From: CAYQUC01 sp048061315
GTDB taxonomy: Bacteria > Pseudomonadota > Gammaproteobacteria > UBA6429 > Thiohalophilaceae
NCBI GenBank assembly: GCA_048061315.1
Contig: JBGMRJ010000003.1
Span: 1 to 63,188, forward strand
Direction of reading: 5' to 3'
Length of the DNA stretch: 63,188 nt
Made by a program: the position numbers and the translations under genes. Below the pieces are notes generated by a model. The model searched no databases and was not told the origin of the DNA. It worked only from the letters and a program-made list of their open reading frames with translations. Positions 37,407-45,588 of this stretch are shown here, in pieces (position 1 is the first letter of the stretch; every line of letters begins with the position of its first letter).

Positions 37407-38987
37407 TTAATGCTCTCTTGTAGCACGAAAGGTAACATTTGGGTAACGTTCTATTGCCAATTCAAGATTCACACGAGTAGGAGCAATGTAGGTTAAGCTA
37501 CCAGCATGATCATAAGCCAAATTATCAGATGCTTTTCGCTTTAATTCATCAAGGTATTTTTCATCATCAGATTCAACCCAGCGTGCAGTTGTGGTATTGG
37601 AATTTTCGAAAATACAATCTACATTGTATTCATCATTTAATCGATATGCGACGACTTCAAACTGTAATACCCCGACAGCACCAACGATTAGTTCATTAGT
37701 ATTTAACGGTTTAAAAACCTGAGAAGCACCCTCTTCACTTAATTGTTCGAGTCCTTTTTGCAGTGATTTTAATCGTAATGGATCTTTTAGTACAACACGC
37801 CTGAATAACTCGGGTGCAAAATTAGGTATCCCCGTAAATTTTAATTCTTCACCCTGTGTAAAAGTATCACCAATCTGAATAGTTCCATGGTTATGTAAAC
37901 CAATAATATCACCTGGATAGGCTTCTTCAACATGCTCACGTTCACTTGCCATAAACGTTATTGCATTCTGAATTTTAATATCCTTAGCAATTCTTACATG
38001 TCGCATTTTCATGCCCCGGTTATAAGTACCGGAACATACCCGGAGGAATGCAATTCGATCTCGATGAGCCGGATCCATATTTGCCTGAATTTTAAAAACA
38101 AACCCTGAAAATTTTTCTTCTGTCGCATTAACAGTCCGCGCAATTGTAGCTCGAGCTTGAGGAGGTGGTGCCGTTTTAACAAAAAAATCTAGAAACTCAT
38201 CAACACCAAAATTATTAATAGCCGAACCAAATAGCACCGGGCTTAATGTCCCATCTAAAAATGCCTGCTGATCAAATTCATGGCTGGCCCCCTGAACCAA
38301 CTCAATTTCTTCACGAAACTCAGCGGCAACAGAACCTAACAAATCATCCAGACGTGGATTATCCAAACCTTCAATTACTTCACCTTGCTGTATTTTCCCA
38401 CCGTGGGTGGCACTAAAAAGATGGATCGTATTATTATAAAGATGATATACACCTTTAAATTGTTTACCCATACCAATAGGCCAGGTAATTGGAGCGCATT
38501 TAATGTTAAGGATATCTTCTACTTCATCCAATAACTCAATCGGATCACGACCTTCTCGATCGAGTTTATTAATAAATGTTAATATCGGAGTTGAACGTAA
38601 TCGACAGACATCCATCAATTTAATTGTACGTCCCTCAACCCCTTTGGCACTATCAATAACCATTAATGCAGAATCAACTGCAGTTAATGTGCGATAGGTG
38701 TCTTCTGAAAAATCTTCATGTCCGGGAGTATCGAGTAAATTGACCATATAATCTTTATACGGAAATTGCATAACGGAAGACGTTATGGATATACCTCGTT
38801 GTTTTTCAAGTTCCATCCAATCCGAGGTTGCATGCCGTGCAGCTTTTCGCCCCTTAACAGTTCCTGCTAATTGGATAGCACCACCGAACAATAACAGTTT
38901 TTCGGTTAGTGTCGTTTTACCTGCATCCGGATGCGATATAATCGCAAATGTCCTGCGGCGAGATGTTTCTGTTGTTAATTTCGACAT
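37407..38987 (-). CDS. prfC: Peptide chain release factor 3
   Basis: Translational GTPase that removes RF1/RF2 from the ribosome after termination. 526 residues (E. coli 529). G1 motif HPDAGKTT at 19-26, the switch region with EKQRGISITSS, G3 DTPGHEDF and G4 NKLD are all present. Domains II and III follow with GDTFTQGE and the RF3-specific AVGVLQFEV. It is probably the head of its own unit. Confidence 0.97.
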   Translation of the reverse strand: MSKLTTETSRRRTFAIISHPDAGKTTLTEKLLLFGGAIQLAGTVKGRKAARHATSDWMELEKQRGISITSSVMQFPYKDYMVNLLDTPGHEDFSEDTYRTLTAVDSALMVIDSAKGVEGRTIKLMDVCRLRSTPILTFINKLDREGRDPIELLDEVEDILNIKCAPITWPIGMGKQFKGVYHLYNNTIHLFSATHGGKIQQGEVIEGLDNPRLDDLLGSVAAEFREEIELVQGASHEFDQQAFLDGTLSPVLFGSAINNFGVDEFLDFFVKTAPPPQARATIARTVNATEEKFSGFVFKIQANMDPAHRDRIAFLRVCSGTYNRGMKMRHVRIAKDIKIQNAITFMASEREHVEEAYPGDIIGLHNHGTIQIGDTFTQGEELKFTGIPNFAPELFRRVVLKDPLRLKSLQKGLEQLSEEGASQVFKPLNTNELIVGAVGVLQFEVVAYRLNDEYNVDCIFENSNTTTARWVESDDEKYLDELKRKASDNLAYDHAGSLTYIAPTRVNLELAIERYPNVTFRATREH

Positions 38988-39097
38988 AGTATTACTTTTA
39001 ACTATTTTGGATTGCTAAAATCAGGGATTTTATCATATTTTGACTGAACTAAAACTCATCCAGTAAAATAAATTTTAACCAACGAACAAATTTATTG

Positions 39098-39703
39098 CTA
39101 TTTTAACTTGGTAAATGAGTGTAAAAAACTATTATATTTATCCCAGGGAATATTAGCTTGAACAGTAGCACCATGAAGGCCAGATTTATTAACATTTTCG
39201 GAGTGCATAACAATGGAAATTAGCGCAATATTATTATCAAATTTAATAGTTGTGCCAATCCACACAGCATCTATATTATCCAGCATGCCATCGGCAACAA
39301 ATTGAAAGGCACTACGCTCATTGACTTTCATCTTTCTGGTATCGACCACAGTAAAACTACCTCGACTACCAAAGTTATTTTTTACAAACGAGGAAGTAGT
39401 ACTTTTAGTTAACTGATAAAAATTTTTATCAGTACTATTTTTATTATCAACTTGATACCACTCGATACTGTACAAACCATATTTTTTCCAAAAACCGCGT
39501 GATTGATAGAAGTCAACAAAGACACGATCGTTTAACATTCCATCCTGTACACTTAATTTAGGGATTGGCGGTGTTTTAACTTTGAATTCATTATTTACCG
39601 AACTATAGAAGCCACCCGATACACTACCAATCAAATTTGCGCAGTTGATTAAAACTAAAGCCAATAGGGAGATTATAAATATTTTCAATTTTACCTGATA
39701 CAA
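39098..39703 (-). CDS. Predicted lipoprotein of unknown function
   Basis: 201 residues. A hydrophobic signal segment ends in LVLINC, a lipobox with the Cys about residue 21, then a soluble domain with FKVKTPPIPKL, GFWKKYGLYSIEWYQ and WIGTTIKFDNN. I do not recognise a family. Two TTG starts are possible: the first (39703, with AGGA 6 bases ahead) is used here, the second five codons later has AGGT ahead. It lies 9 bases after rimI on the same strand, so it is probably co-transcribed. Confidence 0.75.
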   Translation of the reverse strand: MYQVKLKIFIISLLALVLINCANLIGSVSGGFYSSVNNEFKVKTPPIPKLSVQDGMLNDRVFVDFYQSRGFWKKYGLYSIEWYQVDNKNSTDKNFYQLTKSTTSSFVKNNFGSRGSFTVVDTRKMKVNERSAFQFVADGMLDNIDAVWIGTTIKFDNNIALISIVMHSENVNKSGLHGATVQANIPWDKYNSFLHSFTKLK

Positions 39704-39712
39704 TTTTTATCC

Positions 39713-40183
39713 TTATACGAGTGCTTTTGCCATAATCAGAGCATCTTCTCGAACGCCACTATCCCCCGGATAATATTTTTTTCGTAGCCCAACTTCATTA
39801 AATCCAATACTGTCATATAAATGGACAGCAGCAAAATTAGATGGTCTAACTTCAAGTAATAGCGTATCTGCGTGAGATTGTTTCGCAACATCACACATTT
39901 GATTTACAAAGTGACGTCCTATCCCCTGATTTTGATAGTTTGCAGCGACACTGATATTTAATAAATGGGCTTCATTAATGGCAATTGACATTACGCAATA
40001 GCCAATAATTTTTGAGTTATCTTCTAAAACCAAACACTGGTAACCCACTTTAATGCAATCAGAAAATATCCCCCGTGTCCAGGGATGAGGATAAACATTC
40101 AACTCAATCTCCATTATTCTGTCGAGATCAGATTCAGTCATGGGTCTGATTGTATTACTACTTAATGTGAGAACAGCACTCAT
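39713..40183 (-). CDS. rimI: Ribosomal protein S18 alanine N-acetyltransferase RimI
   Basis: GNAT acetyltransferase of 156 residues acting on the N-terminus of ribosomal protein S18. The acetyl-CoA loop QNQGIGRHFV, LLEVRPSNFAAVHLYDSIGF and the C-terminal YYPGDSGVREDALIM are the RimI signature. The neighbours fit: a uracil-DNA-glycosylase-like gene lies directly upstream (39 bases), as in many gammaproteobacteria. Confidence 0.95.
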   Translation of the reverse strand: MSAVLTLSSNTIRPMTESDLDRIMEIELNVYPHPWTRGIFSDCIKVGYQCLVLEDNSKIIGYCVMSIAINEAHLLNISVAANYQNQGIGRHFVNQMCDVAKQSHADTLLLEVRPSNFAAVHLYDSIGFNEVGLRKKYYPGDSGVREDALIMAKALV

Positions 40184-40222
40184 ATGATCAAAGTAAAAAT
40201 ATCCAATATACAGTTATTATAG

Positions 40223-40921
40223 TTAATTTTTTGGAGTAAGCACTGATTTTATTTTCATCAACGCCAACCATGCCTGTTTTTTACTATCACCGGACAACAG
40301 TAATTGTTCAGGATGATTTATAACAATAACTAATATATCGGTATCATCATAATTGTGAATCGTTGCTGTTAAAGAATCTATTTTATTTTCAGTCTTCAAA
40401 ATATACTGAGCAATCTGTTCACCAAAGAGTATCAATACCTTTGGTTTTACCAATTGAATTTGCCTATTGACATAGGCTATACAGCTTGCCATTTCAGTGG
40501 TGGAAAATTCTCGATGACCTTGAGATTTGCATTTAACGAGATTTGTTGTATAAACATCTTCTCGTGTTAACTTAAGCGTTAAAAGCATGTTATCAAGCAA
40601 TATTCCTTCAGAAGCAATAAATTCCTGATTTTTGATATCTTCTTCATTACTCGGAATTGTGCCTATAATAAATAATTCAGCCTGTTTATTACCACTGCCA
40701 AATACACTGTTTATACGTGATTTATGCAAATAACATTGGCTACAGTGAGTTACCGTATTTTGCAGTTCCTGCCAATCAAGTACAGTAATATCATTATTTT
40801 TTAATGTTATCTCCTCAGCATCGTTAACAACAGTATTAACAGGGATTGAATGATCTCGAGCTACCCAAACATCAATTCCCATTGCAGATAAATACTGATT
40901 TCTGATTTCATTGTCCAACAT
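40223..40921 (-). CDS. Uracil-DNA glycosylase family 4/5-like protein with altered motifs
   Basis: 232 residues. The four cluster-type cysteines of iron-sulfur UDGs are kept: CSQC near residue 57, CKSQG near 125 and C near 138. The catalytic motif, however, reads GTIPSNEED where GEAPGxxED is expected, PFVGRAG is replaced by EFIASEG, and the second motif is HPEQLL rather than HPxYLL. Loss of the Glu and Gly of motif one suggests reduced or different activity. The N-terminal NQYLSAMGIDVW segment and position before rimI identify it as the usual gammaproteobacterial orthologue, diverged. Confidence 0.8.
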   Translation of the reverse strand: MLDNEIRNQYLSAMGIDVWVARDHSIPVNTVVNDAEEITLKNNDITVLDWQELQNTVTHCSQCYLHKSRINSVFGSGNKQAELFIIGTIPSNEEDIKNQEFIASEGILLDNMLLTLKLTREDVYTTNLVKCKSQGHREFSTTEMASCIAYVNRQIQLVKPKVLILFGEQIAQYILKTENKIDSLTATIHNYDDTDILVIVINHPEQLLLSGDSKKQAWLALMKIKSVLTPKN

Positions 40922-40937
40922 GAGAGCCTATATAATA

Positions 40938-42485
40938 TTAACTTTTAATTTTTTGAGGATGCTTGCGTTGTAACGGTGCTGCAATTTTATTTAATGCATT
41001 AATGTAAGCCTTTGCTGAAGCAATTACGATATCGGTATCTGAACCCTGTCCATTAACAACACTACCTGCCATTTCTAACCGAACTGTGACTTCACCTTGA
41101 GAGTCGGTACCCGTGGTAATATTATTAACCGAATATAATAATAATTCTGTACCACTATTTACCATCCGTTCGATAGCGCGAAAAGTAGCATCAACCGGCC
41201 CTCCGCCATCTGAACTATCACTCGATTCAGTATTATCAATATTCAATGTTACATTTGCATTTGGTGTTTCACCGGTTTCAGAGCAAACATGCAGTGATAC
41301 CAGACGATAATATTCATTACCCGAGCGATTTTTGGTTTCAGTGACTAAAGCTTGTAAATCGTCGTCAAATATTTCATGTTTCTTATCAGCGAGATCTTTA
41401 AACCGTCCAAATGCATCATTTAATTCCAACTCAGTTTCAAACTCAACCCCAAGCTCTTTTAGTCTGCTCCGAAATGCATTTCGACCTGAATGTTTTCCGA
41501 GCACCATCCTGTTTGTAGTCCAACCTACATCTTCAGCTTGCATGATTTCATAGGTTTCACGGCTTTTTAAAACACCGTCCTGATGAATACCCGATTCATG
41601 TGCAAATGCATTCGCGCCGACAATCGCCTTATTGGGCTGTATTGCAAACCCGGTTATTCCAGACACCAGTTTTGACGTTGGTACTATTTCAGTCGTTTTA
41701 ATATGCTCCACATTACACGAAAATAGATCGCTACGAGTTTTAACCGCCATTACAATTTCTTCTAATGCGGCATTTCCTGCCCTTTCACCTAAACCATTAA
41801 TTGTGCATTCTACTTGACGTGCACCATTCATAACCGCTGATAAGGAATTAGCGACGGCCATACCCAAATCATTATGACAATGAACTGAAAAAATCACTTT
41901 ATCAGAATTTGGAATTTTTTCTTTTAAAGAATGAATTAATGATCCAAATTGTTGCGGAACATTATAACCGACCGTATCAGGAATATTCAGTGTAGTTGCA
42001 CCAGCATCAATAACGGCTTCTAAAATTCGACATAAAAAATCAAGCTCGGATCGCCCGGCGTCTTCCGGAGAAAATTCAACATCATCGGTATATTGTAATG
42101 CTCTTTTAACTGCATGAACGGCCTGTTCAATGACTTGTTCAGGTTCCATACGTAATTTCATCTTCATGTGAATCGGGGATGTGGCTATGAAAGTATGGAC
42201 CCGGCGTTGAGCTGCTTCAGAAATAGCTTCACCAGCACGATCGATATCTTTATCTAATGCTCGCGCTAAAGCACAAACAGTACTATTTTTAATGCTACGT
42301 GCAACAGCCTGAACAGATTCAAAATCACCTACACTGGCGATAGGAAAGCCAGCTTCAATAACATCAACACCCAGGCGTTCCAGTGCTTTGGAAATACGTA
42401 CCTTTTCAGGTAACGTCATGGAAGCCCCGGGACTTTGCTCACCATCACGTAATGTTGTATCAAAAATAATTAATTTATCTGGCAT
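40938..42485 (-). CDS. leuA: 2-Isopropylmalate synthase
   Basis: First committed step of leucine synthesis: acetyl-CoA + 2-oxoisovalerate to 2-isopropylmalate. 515 residues. DTTLRDGEQSPG at 9-20 is the DRE-TIM signature, HCHNDLGMA holds the metal-binding histidines, and GLGERAGNAALEE is present. The C-terminal regulatory domain (from about 390, with GSDTDIVIASAKAY) is complete, so leucine feedback control is expected. It ends a run psd-like, pssA, leuA downstream of ilvBHC, joining valine-precursor and leucine synthesis. Confidence 0.97.
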   Translation of the reverse strand: MPDKLIIFDTTLRDGEQSPGASMTLPEKVRISKALERLGVDVIEAGFPIASVGDFESVQAVARSIKNSTVCALARALDKDIDRAGEAISEAAQRRVHTFIATSPIHMKMKLRMEPEQVIEQAVHAVKRALQYTDDVEFSPEDAGRSELDFLCRILEAVIDAGATTLNIPDTVGYNVPQQFGSLIHSLKEKIPNSDKVIFSVHCHNDLGMAVANSLSAVMNGARQVECTINGLGERAGNAALEEIVMAVKTRSDLFSCNVEHIKTTEIVPTSKLVSGITGFAIQPNKAIVGANAFAHESGIHQDGVLKSRETYEIMQAEDVGWTTNRMVLGKHSGRNAFRSRLKELGVEFETELELNDAFGRFKDLADKKHEIFDDDLQALVTETKNRSGNEYYRLVSLHVCSETGETPNANVTLNIDNTESSDSSDGGGPVDATFRAIERMVNSGTELLLYSVNNITTGTDSQGEVTVRLEMAGSVVNGQGSDTDIVIASAKAYINALNKIAAPLQRKHPQKIKS

Positions 42486-42522
42486 ATTTAATTTCCGGCT
42501 GACTTTTTATAAACCTGGTACT

Positions 42523-43305
42523 TTATTCTTTATTTTCTTTTCGTAATTTTCGAGCCTTTCGATAAGCACGTCGTAATGCTCTTCTCTTACGTAACTCCAC
42601 CAAGGTGAATACCGGTCCTGATATAGCATAAATGACAAAAATTCCAAATAAAATTACCGCAGGCTCATAGGAAATAAATACGATAACCAGCATAATAACC
42701 AATAATAAGAAAAATGGAATTTTTCCTTTAAAATCGATTCCTTTAAAACTGTTATAACGAAAATTACTCACCATCAATAGACCTGCTGTAACGGTTATAA
42801 TCAATGAAATAATATCGATAAATTTTCCCGAAACCTCATATTCCTGCCCTACCCAGACAGCTCCAGCAACAATTGCGGCTGATGCAGGACTCGGTAAACC
42901 CTGAAAATAATTTTTATCTGCAGTACCAACCTGGGTATTAAAACGGGCTAATCGTAATGCTGCGGTTGCGGCATAAATAAATGCAGCAAGCCACCCTGCT
43001 TTTCCCATATTGAGTAATGACCACTGATACATAACCAGGGATGGTGCCAGACCAAATGAAACGAGATCTGCAAGACTATCGTACTGCGCCCCAAAATCAG
43101 ACTGAGTATTGGTTAATCTCGCAACACGTCCATCAAGACCATCCAGCAACATGGCTATAAATATTGCTATAGCAGCGGTGATAAAATGATTATGCATTGC
43201 CGCGATAATCGCATAAAAACCACTAAATAAAGCGGCAGTAGTGAATAAGTTCGGCAGTAAATATATTCCGCGTTTATATCGTTTTGATTTATCTGTTTTG
43301 TCCAT
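42523..43305 (-). CDS. pssA: CDP-diacylglycerol-serine O-phosphatidyltransferase
   Basis: Membrane phosphatidylserine synthase of the Bacillus type (CDP-alcohol phosphatidyltransferase fold, about seven or eight helices). The full motif DGxxARx8GxxxDxxxD is present as DGRVAR ... G ... D ... D around residues 55-77. YLLPNLFTTAALFSGF near residue 15 is typical. I start it at the ATG at 43305, with GGAAAG just upstream, 12 codons inside the longest frame, giving 260 residues. It lies next to a decarboxylase homologue and leuA. Confidence 0.94.
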   Translation of the reverse strand: MDKTDKSKRYKRGIYLLPNLFTTAALFSGFYAIIAAMHNHFITAAIAIFIAMLLDGLDGRVARLTNTQSDFGAQYDSLADLVSFGLAPSLVMYQWSLLNMGKAGWLAAFIYAATAALRLARFNTQVGTADKNYFQGLPSPASAAIVAGAVWVGQEYEVSGKFIDIISLIITVTAGLLMVSNFRYNSFKGIDFKGKIPFFLLLVIMLVIVFISYEPAVILFGIFVIYAISGPVFTLVELRKRRALRRAYRKARKLRKENKE

Positions 43306-43348
43306 AATTCTTTCCAAATTCGTACAAACTGTAAATGTCACGTTATAT

Positions 43349-43975
43349 TTAATTGTGTACCAAATGCGCCAAAATATTCGTTCCAGCCGACACTTTTAAA
43401 CCTTTTACTGCTTCAATAGTAGATGACTTTGGAACGTAGACATCGATACACGTTCCAAATAAAATATACCCCATACGGTGTCCTTGTCCAACACGTTCAC
43501 CGGTTATAAAATAACTTTTTATCTGATTAAGCCACCTACCCGGACGTAATACCAAAATGACATCATCCATCTCATCGGTTTGAATCCAGATAGAATAACA
43601 AGGACAGGTCTTATCATCATATTCCTGCATTTGATGCCATTGCTGCATAACCTTACCTTCTGTAATACTCCTAACACTAAAAATAGTATAAAAAGGCATT
43701 TTTATCTGAATAAAATGAGCTTCACGTTGTAAAAAAGAATCCTGTTTCACCGCAACCTCGGTGACAGTGCCACTTACCGGGCTAACGATTGCAAGTGGAA
43801 TTGCAGGACTTTTACGGTGCGGATCACGAAACAGGTATACAGAGGCAAAAAATAAAAGCCATACTAAAATGGCCCAAAAACTAAAAAATATTTGTGCGAC
43901 AACTGATGCCAATAATAACAGGCTGATATAAGTCCAACCTTCTGGCGCAATTACTGAGTGACGGGAAACAGCCAT
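43349..43975 (-). CDS. Phosphatidylserine decarboxylase homologue lacking the catalytic triad
   Basis: 208 residues, clearly of the short archaeal-type Psd family by FRDPHRKSP (50-57) after two membrane helices, by length and by position beside pssA. The self-processing site that should read FGS reads FGT (173-175), so the Ser that becomes the pyruvoyl group is a Thr. The usual SPADG aspartate motif is SPVSG (65-69), and the region that should carry VHVNR has no His. All three residues of the Asp-His-Ser triad thus appear missing. It is probably not a working decarboxylase; a structural or regulatory partner of PssA is possible. Confidence 0.8.
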   Translation of the reverse strand: MAVSRHSVIAPEGWTYISLLLLASVVAQIFFSFWAILVWLLFFASVYLFRDPHRKSPAIPLAIVSPVSGTVTEVAVKQDSFLQREAHFIQIKMPFYTIFSVRSITEGKVMQQWHQMQEYDDKTCPCYSIWIQTDEMDDVILVLRPGRWLNQIKSYFITGERVGQGHRMGYILFGTCIDVYVPKSSTIEAVKGLKVSAGTNILAHLVHN

Positions 43976-43981
43976 AATCTT

Positions 43982-44014
43982 AAAAACACCGAATAAATAC
44001 TATTCGGTGTTTTT
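43982..44014 (-). terminator. Rho-independent terminator after ilvC
   Basis: Perfect 14-bp stem: arms at 43982-43995 and 44001-44014 with a 5-base loop, GC-rich core ACACCG, and A/T tracts at both ends, so it can work in either direction. It begins 6 bases after the ilvC stop. The psd-like gene starts only 7 bases beyond it. Confidence 0.88.
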
Positions 44015-44019
44015 ATTGA

Positions 44020-45036
44020 TTAATTTTTTGTCTTATCAACAATTTTATTGGCGCTAATCCATGGCATCATACCACGTAATTTTTCACCAACTTCTTCAAT
44101 GAGATGCTCACGTCCAATACGGCGTTTCGCCTTTAAAGTTGCTGCACCAGCCTGATTTTCTAAAATGAATTCTCGAGCAAATTCACCATTTTGAATTTCT
44201 TGCAGGATATATCGCATTTCATCTTTGGTATCTTCAGTGATAATTCTAGGGCCACGAGTTAGATCACCATATTCAGCAGTATTTGATATTGAATAACGCA
44301 TATTGGCAATACCGCCCTCATACATTAAATCGACTATCAATTTCAATTCGTGCAAACATTCAAAATAAGCCATTTCAGGTGCATAACCCGCTTCAACTAA
44401 TACTTCAAATCCAGCTTGAACTAAGGCAGTCGTACCACCACAAAGTACTACTTGCTCGCCAAATAAATCTGTTTCGGTTTCTTCTTTAAAATTAGTTTCG
44501 ATAATCCCGGCACGGCCACCACCATTTGCAGAAGCATAAGATAATGCAATAGCTTTAGCTTTACCTGAAGCATCGTTATCTACTGCAATTAAACTTGGAA
44601 CACCGCCACCTTGTGTATAGGTAGAACGAACTAAATGCCCCGGACCTTTTGGTGCAATCATAATAATGTCTAAATCGTCACGTGGCTCAATTTGACCATA
44701 GTGAATATTAAAACCGTGAGCAAAAGCTAATGCGGCACCTTTTTTAATATTCTCTGCGATGTGGTTTCGATATAAACGTGCTTGATGCTCATCAGGAGCA
44801 AGAATCATAACAACATCAGCGCCTTTTACAGCATCATCAATTGATTTAACGGTTAAACCAGAGTCTTTTGCTTTTTTCTCTGAATCTGAACCACTACGTA
44901 AACCTACTGTGACATCAACACCGGACTCTTTTAAATTATTTGCATGTGCATGACCTTGTGAACCATAACCTACAATTGTTACTTTCAGGCCTTTGATAAT
45001 TGAAAGATCACAGTCTTTGTCGTAATAAATGTTCAT
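44020..45036 (-). CDS. ilvC: Ketol-acid reductoisomerase (class I)
   Basis: Second step of valine/isoleucine synthesis, NADPH-dependent isomeroreduction of acetolactate. 338 residues, the short class I form. VGYGSQGHAHANNL is the nucleotide-binding fingerprint, and LRSGS after the second strand points to NADPH. Metal ligands lie in DLFGEQ and the EMAYFECLHE helix. It follows ilvH by 57 bases on the minus strand and is closed by a strong terminator. Confidence 0.97.
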   Translation of the reverse strand: MNIYYDKDCDLSIIKGLKVTIVGYGSQGHAHANNLKESGVDVTVGLRSGSDSEKKAKDSGLTVKSIDDAVKGADVVMILAPDEHQARLYRNHIAENIKKGAALAFAHGFNIHYGQIEPRDDLDIIMIAPKGPGHLVRSTYTQGGGVPSLIAVDNDASGKAKAIALSYASANGGGRAGIIETNFKEETETDLFGEQVVLCGGTTALVQAGFEVLVEAGYAPEMAYFECLHELKLIVDLMYEGGIANMRYSISNTAEYGDLTRGPRIITEDTKDEMRYILQEIQNGEFAREFILENQAGAATLKAKRRIGREHLIEEVGEKLRGMMPWISANKIVDKTKN

Positions 45037-45093
45037 GTTTTCCGTACCTTGTTTAGTTTAATTAATTAAATTTTACATAACTGATATTGAATT

Positions 45094-45588
45094 TTAGATA
45101 TGTAAGCATTTTTCTCCGCGTAATATTCCCGTAGCGCCGGAACGTACTGTTTCTAAAATCGCTGATGAGTTAAGTGCCGCAACAAAAGCATCTAACTTTT
45201 CAGTGGAACCGGTAAGTTCAACCGTATAGGTATCATCAGTGACATCTAAAATTCGTCCCCGAAATATTTCCGCTAATATTTTAACTTCTTCGCGTATTTT
45301 TATGTCTGACACTTTGACCTTGAGTAACATTAACTCACGCTCTATAAACGGGCCTTCTGAAAGATCAATTAACTTTACAACATCAACAAGCTTGTTAAGT
45401 TGCTTAATGATTTGTTCAATTATTTTATCAGAACCGCTGGTCACCAGCGTCATGCGTGATAATGTCGGATCTTCTGTAACGGCTACAGTTAAAGATTCAA
45501 TATTATAGCCTCGAGCAGAAAATAGACCCGCTACGCGCGATAAGGCACCGGATTCATTTTCCATTAACAAAGAGATTATATGTTGCAT
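45094..45588 (-). CDS. ilvH: Acetolactate synthase small (regulatory) subunit
   Basis: Regulatory subunit that activates IlvB/IlvI and gives valine feedback. 164 residues: ACT domain at 1-75 starting HIISLLMENESGALSRVAGLFSARGYN in part, then the C-terminal domain. Its start immediately follows the ilvB stop with no intervening base, so translation is probably coupled. Confidence 0.96.
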   Translation of the reverse strand: MQHIISLLMENESGALSRVAGLFSARGYNIESLTVAVTEDPTLSRMTLVTSGSDKIIEQIIKQLNKLVDVVKLIDLSEGPFIERELMLLKVKVSDIKIREEVKILAEIFRGRILDVTDDTYTVELTGSTEKLDAFVAALNSSAILETVRSGATGILRGEKCLHI

